From the NCBI GenBank assembly GCA_017546885.1, contig JAFYRQ010000025.1, forward strand, positions 1-6,802: 6,802 nt of DNA, read 5' to 3'. Both the position numbers and the translations under genes were made by a program. This DNA is from Alphaproteobacteria bacterium (lineage in GTDB: Bacteria > Pseudomonadota > Alphaproteobacteria > RF32 > CAG-239). Numbering within the stretch: the stretch's first letter is position 1; every line of letters starts with the position of its first letter. This document shows, piece after piece, positions 1 through 6,202 of this stretch. The notes under the pieces were generated by a model that did not search any database, was not told the DNA's origin, and saw nothing but the letters and a program-made list of their open reading frames with translations.

Positions 1-66
1 TTTAACATATAAAAAATAAAAAAACAATCTATTTTTATGATAAGTTTTGTAAAAAGTTTATTACAT
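1..66. other. AT-rich sequence downstream of the minus-strand operon
   Basis: This stretch follows the stop codon of the methyltransferase gene on the minus strand. It is almost entirely A and T. Read on the minus strand it contains a T-rich run near positions 25-10. The only pairing I can find ahead of that run is a weak AAAAC/GTTTT stem with an 18-nt loop, which is too poor to call an intrinsic terminator. No open frame or RNA gene is visible. Transcription of the left operon may end here, but that rests only on the position and the T-rich run. Confidence 0.4.
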
Positions 67-765
67 CTAACCGTGTTTTTTGTAAAATTCTTTACGGTCT
101 TTTCTTTGCATTGACCACAAATTTCCCCAACCGTTTATCGGCTGAATAGGATATTTTGACTTAAAATCAAAATCTCTATGCAAAAATACGGATGTCGTTT
201 TGGTATAACAATTCATCGGGCAAAAACCGTAAAAATCCACTTGAATCAAACCGGCATCTTTCAAAAAAGCCACCGCTTTGCGATATTCTTCGCTGGTGTT
301 AATTCTGTCGCTGTCATCTAATATTATCATACCGCCGTCGGCCAAGGCTTTTACCGCAGCCTCAGCACATTTTTCACGTCTTTTACCGTCAACAACGATA
401 ACATCATATTTCAAACCATCTTCAAAAATGGCATTTTCATATCCCTCGCCTTCATCTCGCCAACGAATATCCAAATTTGCATATTTAAACTCTGACGTCC
501 AACGTTCAAACCATGTTGTTTTGTCTTCTATACTGGTAACATTTAATGCCCTTTGCGCCCAAAATGCAGAAGAATATCCGCATCCGTATTCAAAAATCTT
601 CTTCTCGCCATAATCAAATTGCGACAAATATTCTATCGCCGGAAAAGTGTACCAAGGTATAGGATTTCCGTCTCGGTCCAAACAGAGTTTTTCATCAATA
701 CTCTTTTCCATGGCAAATTCTTTTTGCCACATTTCAATAAACTTTTGAAATTTTTCGCTATACAT
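67..765 (-). CDS. Class I SAM-dependent methyltransferase, substrate unknown
   Basis: The 232-residue protein has the Rossmann-like fold of class I methyltransferases. Motif I, the SAM-binding loop, is visible as IFEYGCGYSSAFWA at residues 57-70. It is followed by an acidic residue at the end of strand 2 (SIED, 78-81). A VVDG-K-R segment lies at 124-129 and GGMIILDDSDR at 144-154, matching the post-motif strands of this superfamily. No signal peptide or membrane segment is seen, so it should be cytoplasmic. The N-terminal part (DGNPIPWYTFPAIEYL, 32-47) and the tail (GWGNLWSMQRKD, 212-223) look like a small conserved family whose substrate I do not know. The ATG overlaps the holA stop by one base (TAATG). 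No strong Shine-Dalgarno sequence precedes it, only GAG six bases upstream, which favours re-initiation by ribosomes finishing holA. It is the last gene of the leuS operon. A glycan, lipid or protein substrate are all possible. Confidence 0.8.
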   Translation of the reverse strand: MYSEKFQKFIEMWQKEFAMEKSIDEKLCLDRDGNPIPWYTFPAIEYLSQFDYGEKKIFEYGCGYSSAFWAQRALNVTSIEDKTTWFERWTSEFKYANLDIRWRDEGEGYENAIFEDGLKYDVIVVDGKRREKCAEAAVKALADGGMIILDDSDRINTSEEYRKAVAFLKDAGLIQVDFYGFCPMNCYTKTTSVFLHRDFDFKSKYPIQPINGWGNLWSMQRKDRKEFYKKHG

Positions 766-1772
766 TATTTTCTCGCCGCTCCGGAAAGCTGTAATATGGC
801 CATGCCTACAATCTCCTCTGTCGGCATACCTGTAGTTTTACAATTTTTTTCTGTTTCGTATAACAATTCCGTCACTCGCAATATTTTATCCTTATTCCAC
901 ATTTTCAGCTGTTGCTTGAAAGAATCAACACGATAAAATATCAGCTTCGGAACTAAACGTTGAATCGCTTTATCTGCAGTTTCTCCGCTTTCTATACCCG
1001 CAATGCAGGTCAATAATTTAAATGCGTGATTTGAAAGAGCTCTTGCCACCGAAAAAGCATCGTTTCCCTCTTTGAGATATTTAAGATAAAGGCTATCAGC
1101 TTTTGCTCTGTCCCCCTCAAAAACGGCATAACAAATATCGTCCGTTCCGGATTCTGACTGGTCGCTGATAACTTTTGCAATAATCTCCGGAGTAACCTCT
1201 TTAGAATCCCCCATATAAGTTTTCAGTTTTTCAAGTTCGGCCATATTTATCATTCTGTCACCGGACAGACGTGAATATAAAAGCTGAATCGAAGCAGGAG
1301 GAAATGTCAAACCCAAGGTTTTTAATACATTATATATATCTTCGTTTTTGTCTTCATAACAAGAGATTAACGCAATATTTTCGCTTTCCTTAAAAAACTT
1401 TACCAAAGAAGAACTGTTATTGAGTGTTCCCGATGACAATATCAGCAAATTATCCGATTTGCTTTCCGCCAACATCTTTCGTAAATCTTTGGTTATGGCA
1501 TCGGTAACATCACGAACCATCACAACTCGCCGACCACCCATCAAAGATTGACTGTTATAATCTCCGCATAATCTGCCAAAGTCACCAACAATATCTTCAC
1601 CCAAAATGTCCGAAACCTGAAAAGCATCCGTTAAATCGGAACAGACGGAACGAGCCAAACGTTTTACCGTATCCAATATCAAGCCGTCATTAGTTCCGTA
1701 AACCAATATTGCTTTAATATTTTTATCCGGATTTTTGATAAAATTATCTATCTGTAACGGCTTTAAAATCAT
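765..1772 (-). CDS. holA: DNA polymerase III subunit delta (clamp-loader wrench)
   Basis: The 335-residue product matches HolA, the delta subunit that opens the beta sliding clamp during loading at the replication fork; the E. coli protein is about 343 residues. An AAA+-like N-terminal domain contains AILVYGTNDGLI (21-32), the degenerate nucleotide-site region typical of delta, which does not bind ATP. SLMGGRRVVMVRD lies at 76-88. A middle helical domain includes AELEKLKTYMGD (178-189), and the C-terminal collar domain ends in TGMPTEEIVGMAILQL (314-329). The middle and C-terminal motifs follow the alphaproteobacterial form. The ATG start is supported by AGAGG at 1785-1781, eight bases upstream. 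The gene starts 29 nt inside lptE, so translation is probably coupled. In gammaproteobacteria lptE-holA is often followed by nadD; here a methyltransferase follows. The identification rests on motifs and gene order together. Confidence 0.92.
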   Translation of the reverse strand: MILKPLQIDNFIKNPDKNIKAILVYGTNDGLILDTVKRLARSVCSDLTDAFQVSDILGEDIVGDFGRLCGDYNSQSLMGGRRVVMVRDVTDAITKDLRKMLAESKSDNLLILSSGTLNNSSSLVKFFKESENIALISCYEDKNEDIYNVLKTLGLTFPPASIQLLYSRLSGDRMINMAELEKLKTYMGDSKEVTPEIIAKVISDQSESGTDDICYAVFEGDRAKADSLYLKYLKEGNDAFSVARALSNHAFKLLTCIAGIESGETADKAIQRLVPKLIFYRVDSFKQQLKMWNKDKILRVTELLYETEKNCKTTGMPTEEIVGMAILQLSGAARK

Positions 1773-2313
1773 CCAGCTCGCCTCTGTTAGTTATAATTTT
1801 ATGAAAATACGCCCCTAAACGCAAGGATATATCGTTAGCAACTATGCGGGCAGCCTCTTCATCACCCTTTTTCTTTGCCATTGTCGTAGAATACGGATTT
1901 GCCAAAATATCATAACTTGTAAAAGCCAAGCTATCGCCTTCCAAAACCTTTTCCGTTCCTTCCATCATATAGTATGCAACTTTGTATCTTACCATTTTTC
2001 TGGTTGCAGTAATATCCGAACGCAAAGCTTGGTTTGTTTCGCTTTTTTTAGCTAAACGAACATATAAACGATATTTAGGTTCTTCCGGCTGACCTTTGGG
2101 AGAAATCAAATCTATCAAATCATTTCTCAACATTTGACCAAATCTGTCGGATATCGGCTGAATTTTGACCTTTGCCATCTCTTGCGAAATAGAAGTATCA
2201 AAATTGCCGCCGAAATACCATGTATCATCCTGTTGTCTTTCAACATACAACGGTTCAAATCCGCAAGCTGCTAACATCAGCAGCAAAATAAATATATATT
2301 TTTTATGCAACAA
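1744..2313 (-). CDS. lptE: LPS-assembly lipoprotein LptE
   Basis: The 189-residue protein begins with a short lipoprotein signal peptide (two Lys, then a hydrophobic run) and a clear lipobox LMLAAC, with the lipidated cysteine at residue 17. The mature protein starts CGFEPLYV, the CGFxPLY signature of LptE. LptE is anchored in the outer membrane, plugs the LptD barrel and helps place lipopolysaccharide on the cell surface. The later segment RSDITATRKMVRYKVAYYM (98-116) and SYDILANPYST (133-143) fit the alphaproteobacterial branch. The start is TTG at 2313: an in-frame TGA lies two codons upstream and no usable ATG precedes the signal peptide. AGGA at 2326-2323 sits nine bases upstream, and a second TTG follows directly at 2310. 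The gene overlaps the end of leuS by 11 nt and holA by 29 nt. Its presence implies an LPS-bearing outer membrane. Confidence 0.92.
   Translation of the reverse strand: MLHKKYIFILLLMLAACGFEPLYVERQQDDTWYFGGNFDTSISQEMAKVKIQPISDRFGQMLRNDLIDLISPKGQPEEPKYRLYVRLAKKSETNQALRSDITATRKMVRYKVAYYMMEGTEKVLEGDSLAFTSYDILANPYSTTMAKKKGDEEAARIVANDISLRLGAYFHKIITNRGELDDFKAVTDR
1781..1785 (-). promoter_or_regulatory. holA ribosome binding site inside lptE
   Basis: AGAGG on the minus strand lies eight bases upstream of the holA ATG and within the lptE coding sequence. It supports the listed holA start and the 29-nt gene overlap. Confidence 0.6.
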
Positions 2314-4759
2314 TGTTCACAATCCTGTTTGGTACAACAATTATTTTCTTAATCTCTTTTCCCTCGAGTTGACGAGCAACATTTTCGAGTTCAAAAGCTT
2401 TTTTCTCAATATCAGCTTGCGGAGCATCTTTAGGCATTTCGATGGTTCCGCGCATTTTTCCGCAAATTTGAACCGCTAATGTAACCACATTATCTTCAGC
2501 CAATTTAGCATCGCCTTGCGGCCAAGCTTCATCGAGAACTAATGTAGTTTTACCCATACGAGCCCACATTTCTTCACTCAAGTGAGGAGCAAACGGAGAA
2601 AGAAGCTTCATCATTGTTTCATACAACACTTGAGGAATTTGTTCTAATCCGCTCATATAGTTCACATAAGTCATTAATGATGAAACAGCAGTATTAAAAC
2701 GCATGCCGTCTATTCTGTCGGTAACTTCCAGAATACATTTATGCATCGCTCTCAAATCTGCCGTTGTCGGCTCAACATCTGCAACTTTCTTGAACAAACC
2801 GTAAATTTTGCCGACAAAACGATATACCCCCATCAAACTTTCTTCTGACCACATTGCAACTTGGTCAAACGGTCCGATAAACATTTCATACAAACGGAAG
2901 GTATCCGCACCATATGAATTTACAATATCATCAGGATTAATTACATTACCGCGAGATTTTGACATTTTTTCGCCGTTTGATGCCAAAATCATACCATGCG
3001 ATGTGCGACGATTGTATGGTTCTTTGGTAGGAACGCAACCGCAATCATGCAAAAACTTGTGCCAGAAACGAGAGTATAACAAGTGCAGTGTAGTATGTTC
3101 CATACCACCGTTATACCAATCTACGTTCATCCAATAATCCAAGGCTTCTTTAGAGGCAAATTCTTTATCATTATGCGGATCGCAATAACGCAAGAAATAC
3201 CAAGAAGAACCCGCCCAGTTAGGCATAACATCGGTTTCACGACGAGCTTTTCCGCCACATTTCGGACAAATTGTATTAACCCAATCTTCTGCTTTTGACA
3301 AAGGAGATTCACCCTCATCATTAGGTAAATAATCCGGAACTTCAGGCAATGTCAAAGGCAATTCCGATTCAGGAACCGGTTGCCAACCACAATGTTCACA
3401 ATAAACCATCGGTATCGGCTCACCCCAATAACGTTGACGAGAGAACACCCAGTCACGCAATTTGAAGTTTATTTTTGATTTTCCGAAACCATTTTTAACC
3501 GCATAATCGATAGCAGCTCTCATTCCGTCTTCTTTATTCATACCGTTTAAGAAATCAGAATTAATATGAACACCATCTTCTTCCCAAGCTTTTTCAGATA
3601 TATCGCCACCTTCCAAAACTTGAATTATCGGCAAATTAAATACTTTTGCAAAATCATAGTCTCGCTGATCGTGAGCCGGAACAGCCATAATTGCGCCTGT
3701 ACCGTATCCGGTCAAAACATAGTCTGAAATAAATACAGGAATCATCTTTCCGTTATACGGATTTCGAGCTTGAACACCTTTCAATTCAACACCGGTTTTT
3801 TCTTCGCTCATACTGCGTTGAAGCTCTGACTTTTTAGCTGTTTCGTTAACATAAGCTTTGATTTCTTCCGGATTTTCAAACCTATCCATATATTTTTCAA
3901 CAAAAGGATGTTCCGGAGCCAAAACCATATAAGTAACACCAAATGCTGTATCCGGACGAGTTGTAAATACGGTCAATTTATCATCGGCAAAATCAAAGTC
4001 TAATTCAGCACCTTCCGAACGTCCGATCCAATTTACTTGTTGTGCTTTTACTCTGTCGATAAAATCTAAATCATTTAAGTCATCAATTAATCTGTCAGCA
4101 TATTTCGTGATGGCAATCATCCATTGTTCTTTATCTTTACGAACAACTTGAGCTCCGCAACGTTCGCAACATCCGTTCACAACTTCTTCATTTGCCAAAC
4201 CAACTTTACAGCTCGGACACCAGTTGATTGCAATTTTATCTTTATATGCCAATCCTTTTTCAAAAAACTTCAAGAACATCCATTGTGTCCATTTATAATA
4301 TTCAGGATCACAAGTTGTTACACATCTGTCCCAATCAAAACTGAAACCTAAAGATTTCAATTGGCGAGTAAAGTTTGCAATATTTTCCTTTGTTGAAACG
4401 GCTGGATGTACGCCGGTTTTGATTGCATAATTTTCGGCAGGAAGCCCGAATGCGTCAAAACCCATAGGATACAAAACGTTAAAACCTTGCATTCTTTTTT
4501 TACGAGCAACAACATCTAATGCCGTATAAGAACGAGGGTGACCGACGTGCAATCCCGCACCTGACGGATATGGAAACTCTACCAACACATAGAATTTTTC
4601 TTTATCTTTATTTATATCTACATGATAAGTTTTTTCTTCTTCCCAAATTTTTTGCCATTTTCCCTCAATAGTACGAAAATTGTATCTGTCTTCCATTTCC
4701 CATTCTTTTTGCCACTGTTCAAAAGTTTTTCCGTTGTGGCGAGCACTATTTTCACTCAT
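2303..4759 (-). CDS. leuS: Leucyl-tRNA synthetase, Clostridia-like type
   Basis: The enzyme charges tRNA-Leu with leucine in the cytoplasm. From the ATG at 4759 it has 818 residues. The class I signature is HVGH (71-74) and the KMSKS loop is at 598-602. Between them lie the CP1 editing domain, with the threonine-rich TTRPDT (266-271) and GTGAIMAVPAHDQRDYDF (353-370), whose aspartate region binds the amino group of misactivated amino acids. There are two cysteine-pair zinc sites: C181/C184 with C198/C201, and C454/C457 with C498/C501. The tail KKIIVVPNRIVNIVA is the usual LeuRS C-terminus. An in-frame TTG ten codons upstream (4789) is less likely, because AAAGGTG at 4771-4765 lies five bases before the ATG. 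The first 28 or so residues extend beyond E. coli LeuRS. The motif forms (PYPSGAGLHVGHPRSYTALD, YNGGMEHTTLHLLYSRFWHKFL) resemble Clostridia rather than typical Proteobacteria. It is the first gene of the minus-strand operon and its end overlaps lptE. Confidence 0.97.
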   Translation of the reverse strand: MSENSARHNGKTFEQWQKEWEMEDRYNFRTIEGKWQKIWEEEKTYHVDINKDKEKFYVLVEFPYPSGAGLHVGHPRSYTALDVVARKKRMQGFNVLYPMGFDAFGLPAENYAIKTGVHPAVSTKENIANFTRQLKSLGFSFDWDRCVTTCDPEYYKWTQWMFLKFFEKGLAYKDKIAINWCPSCKVGLANEEVVNGCCERCGAQVVRKDKEQWMIAITKYADRLIDDLNDLDFIDRVKAQQVNWIGRSEGAELDFDFADDKLTVFTTRPDTAFGVTYMVLAPEHPFVEKYMDRFENPEEIKAYVNETAKKSELQRSMSEEKTGVELKGVQARNPYNGKMIPVFISDYVLTGYGTGAIMAVPAHDQRDYDFAKVFNLPIIQVLEGGDISEKAWEEDGVHINSDFLNGMNKEDGMRAAIDYAVKNGFGKSKINFKLRDWVFSRQRYWGEPIPMVYCEHCGWQPVPESELPLTLPEVPDYLPNDEGESPLSKAEDWVNTICPKCGGKARRETDVMPNWAGSSWYFLRYCDPHNDKEFASKEALDYWMNVDWYNGGMEHTTLHLLYSRFWHKFLHDCGCVPTKEPYNRRTSHGMILASNGEKMSKSRGNVINPDDIVNSYGADTFRLYEMFIGPFDQVAMWSEESLMGVYRFVGKIYGLFKKVADVEPTTADLRAMHKCILEVTDRIDGMRFNTAVSSLMTYVNYMSGLEQIPQVLYETMMKLLSPFAPHLSEEMWARMGKTTLVLDEAWPQGDAKLAEDNVVTLAVQICGKMRGTIEMPKDAPQADIEKKAFELENVARQLEGKEIKKIIVVPNRIVNIVA
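2323..2326 (-). promoter_or_regulatory. lptE ribosome binding site inside leuS
   Basis: AGGA on the minus strand lies within the last codons of leuS, nine bases upstream of TTG 2313 and twelve upstream of TTG 2310. It favours the first TTG. Because the leuS stop comes after this start, ribosomes finishing leuS could re-initiate here. Confidence 0.5.
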
Positions 4760-4764
4760 AAAAA

Positions 4765-4771
4765 CACCTTT
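4765..4771 (-). promoter_or_regulatory. leuS ribosome binding site
   Basis: AAAGGTG on the minus strand lies five bases upstream of the ATG at 4759. This supports that ATG over the in-frame TTG at 4789, because the site lies inside the extra ten codons that the longer frame would add. Confidence 0.75.
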
Positions 4772-4814
4772 CTTCTTCTGTATTTTCAACTTTATATAAA
4801 ATCCTGCACGACAG

Positions 4815-4841
4815 ACTATAATATTTTGATAAAAAATACAA
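4815..4841 (-). promoter_or_regulatory. Possible leuS promoter (weak)
   Basis: On the minus strand, TATAGT at 4820-4815 matches five of six positions of a -10 element. The best upstream partner is TTGTAT at 4841-4836, a poor -35 with a short 15-base spacer. A second -10-like TATAAA at 4796-4791 has no -35. The leuS promoter should lie in this region, but I cannot fix its exact position. Confidence 0.25.
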
Positions 4842-4874
4842 TAGGGTTAAATTATTTTCTCACTTGTAATTATT

Positions 4875-4903
4875 TTTACATTTTTCTAAACTGTGAATAT
4901 ACT
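4875..4903 (+). promoter_or_regulatory. Sigma70-type promoter of rsmB
   Basis: A -35 element TTTACA (4875-4880) and a -10 element TATACT (4898-4903) are separated by exactly 17 bases. Each matches five of six positions of the sigma70 consensus. Transcription would be expected to start near 4910, only about 11 bases before the preferred rsmB start codon, and would cut into the Shine-Dalgarno sequence. The fit is good, but AT-rich DNA yields such matches by chance. Confidence 0.5.
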
Positions 4904-4907
4904 TTTT

Positions 4908-4912
4908 AGGAG
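4908..4912 (+). promoter_or_regulatory. rsmB ribosome binding site deciding a TTG start
   Basis: AGGAG at 4908-4912, continuing as AGGAGTGAG, is the only strong Shine-Dalgarno sequence in front of rsmB. It overlaps the GTG at 4912, so that codon is badly placed for it. The in-frame TTG at 4921 lies eight bases downstream, the usual distance. Confidence 0.6.
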
Positions 4913-4920
4913 TGAGAATT

Positions 4921-6201
4921 TTGGATATTAGAGAAATTGCTTTTGAAACATATCAAAAATCTTTAAATAACAACGGATTTGAAGGTTTTGAAAATACCGA
5001 AATAAAAACACAGGATATGGCTTTTATAAAACGCTTGGTTATGACAACTTTGCGTAAACAGGAGTTTTTGAAAAAAGTTATCAACAAATATTCGTCAAAA
5101 CCGATGCCGCAAAAAATGCAACCTTCACATTTTTTATTGATTATGGGCTGCGCAGAGGCATTATATTTTCGTACACCTACTTATGCGGTAGTTAACAGCT
5201 ATGTGTCTTTAGCAAAAAAAATCGGCAACAAATATTCCGGCGGTTTTATAAACGCAATATTGCGAAAAGCATGCAACGATAAAGAAAACATTCTTCAAGC
5301 ACAAAATGTTCCGTTTTTTACAAAATCTTTTCGCCAAATATTACAAAAAGATTATACACAAAAGCAGATTTCTCTTATTGAAAAATATTCTGCACAAGAA
5401 CCGCCTTTAGATATAACAACCAAAAAAGATTTTGAATCATGGGCAACAAAATTAAACGGCAAATTAATGCCGAATAATAGCATCAGAATACAATCCGCCG
5501 GAGAGATAAAACAACTTCCGGAGTACGAAAACGGCGAATGGTGGATACAAGACATGGCTTCTTCCATGGCGGTTAAAACACTAAAAGATATAAAGGATCT
5601 AAAGGTTCTTGATTTATGCGCCGCCCCCGGAGGAAAAACAGCACAGCTTATTAATGCCGGAGCAGATGTTACCGCGTTGGATATTTCCGAAAAAAGGTTG
5701 CAAACCATGCAAGAAAATCTTGCTCGATTAAAAATGCAGACGGTAAAAACAATATGTGCCGATGCAAATTCTTTTTTGCAGGAATGTAAAGAAAAATTCG
5801 ATATTATACTGCTTGATGCTCCATGCTCGGCAACGGGAACCCTTCGTCGTCACCCTGAAATAGTTCATAACAGAAGTATAAAAGATGTGGAACAATGTGT
5901 CGATATTCAAAAAAATATTCTGGGAAACATCGATTCGTGTCTTAAAAAAGGAGGAATTCTGCTTTATTCGGTATGTTCTCTTGCAAAAGATGAAGGAGAA
6001 AAACAAATAATTAATTTTATTTCAACTAATCCGCAGTATAAAATTGTCCCTATAACAACCGAATTATTCGACAACAAAGATGCCGATTCTTTACAAGAAA
6101 TGATTACGGAAGAAGGGTTCATGCGATGTCTTCCTTGTCATTTTGCAAAAGACGGAGGTGTTGACGGCTTCTTTATTGCGAAATTAAAAAAGGAAAAATA
6201 A
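4921..6201 (+). CDS. rsmB: 16S rRNA (cytosine-5) methyltransferase RsmB
   Basis: The product methylates a cytosine of 16S rRNA (C967 in E. coli) during small-subunit maturation, using SAM. From the TTG start it has 426 residues, close to the 429 of E. coli RsmB. The first 130 or so residues form the NusB-like RNA-binding domain, with the conserved stretches MAFIKRLVMTTLRK (33-46) and SGGFINAILRKA (106-117). The catalytic domain carries SAM motif I VLDLCAAPGGKTAQL (229-243), motif IV LDAPCSATGTLRRHPEI (298-314) with the release cysteine at 302, and motif VI LYSVCS with the nucleophilic cysteine at 352. The usual form of motif VI is TCS; Val replaces Thr here. All catalytic residues are present. 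A GTG at 4912 would add three residues but overlaps the Shine-Dalgarno sequence. The gene is divergent from leuS and one base separates it from the next gene. Confidence 0.94.
   Translation: MDIREIAFETYQKSLNNNGFEGFENTEIKTQDMAFIKRLVMTTLRKQEFLKKVINKYSSKPMPQKMQPSHFLLIMGCAEALYFRTPTYAVVNSYVSLAKKIGNKYSGGFINAILRKACNDKENILQAQNVPFFTKSFRQILQKDYTQKQISLIEKYSAQEPPLDITTKKDFESWATKLNGKLMPNNSIRIQSAGEIKQLPEYENGEWWIQDMASSMAVKTLKDIKDLKVLDLCAAPGGKTAQLINAGADVTALDISEKRLQTMQENLARLKMQTVKTICADANSFLQECKEKFDIILLDAPCSATGTLRRHPEIVHNRSIKDVEQCVDIQKNILGNIDSCLKKGGILLYSVCSLAKDEGEKQIINFISTNPQYKIVPITTELFDNKDADSLQEMITEEGFMRCLPCHFAKDGGVDGFFIAKLKKEK
6190..6194 (+). promoter_or_regulatory. Ribosome binding site of the PanE-like gene
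   Basis: AAGGA lies in the last codons of rsmB, eight bases before the ATG at 6203. It supports that start, and with the 1-nt intergenic gap it suggests coupling to rsmB. Confidence 0.6.
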
Positions 6202-6202
6202 G

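Larger units (their letters stand above)
4760..4920. promoter_or_regulatory. Divergent leuS / rsmB intergenic region
   Basis: The 161 bases between the two start codons must drive both transcription units. The stretch is AT-rich and contains a good sigma70-like promoter facing rsmB, listed separately. It also contains weaker candidates facing leuS, a perfect 10-base palindrome TTTATATAAA at 4791-4800, and a plus-strand TATAAT at 4817-4822 that lacks a partner -35. I see no T-box or other leader RNA structure in front of leuS. The leuS leader is too short for one if the promoter near 4815-4841 is used. Confidence 0.7.

Noticed and set aside
10..50. Possible intrinsic terminator after the methyltransferase
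   Set aside because: Only a five-pair AAAAC/GTTTT stem with an 18-base loop precedes the T-rich run. It has one G-C pair, so it is not stable enough to call.
278..936. Plus-strand open frames at 278-613 and 553-936
   Set aside because: They lie opposite the methyltransferase and holA, show no recognisable domain, and have the odd serine- and phenylalanine-rich composition expected of antisense frames of AT-rich genes.
2808..3321. Open frames inside leuS on both strands (2808-3137 and 3083-3298 plus, 3127-3321 minus)
   Set aside because: They are fully contained in the well-supported leuS frame and have no domain or ribosome binding site of their own.
4760..4789. Longer leuS frame starting at TTG 4789
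   Set aside because: The ten added codons contain the Shine-Dalgarno sequence of the ATG at 4759, and they encode a lysine-rich stretch with no likeness to LeuRS.
4817..4822. Perfect TATAAT on the plus strand in the intergenic region
   Set aside because: No acceptable -35 lies 16-18 bases upstream and there is no TG extension, so it is probably chance in AT-rich DNA.
5352..6006. Minus-strand open frames opposite rsmB (5352-5708, 5728-6006)
   Set aside because: RsmB motifs are intact across this span in the plus frame. The antisense products are low in complexity and unrecognisable.
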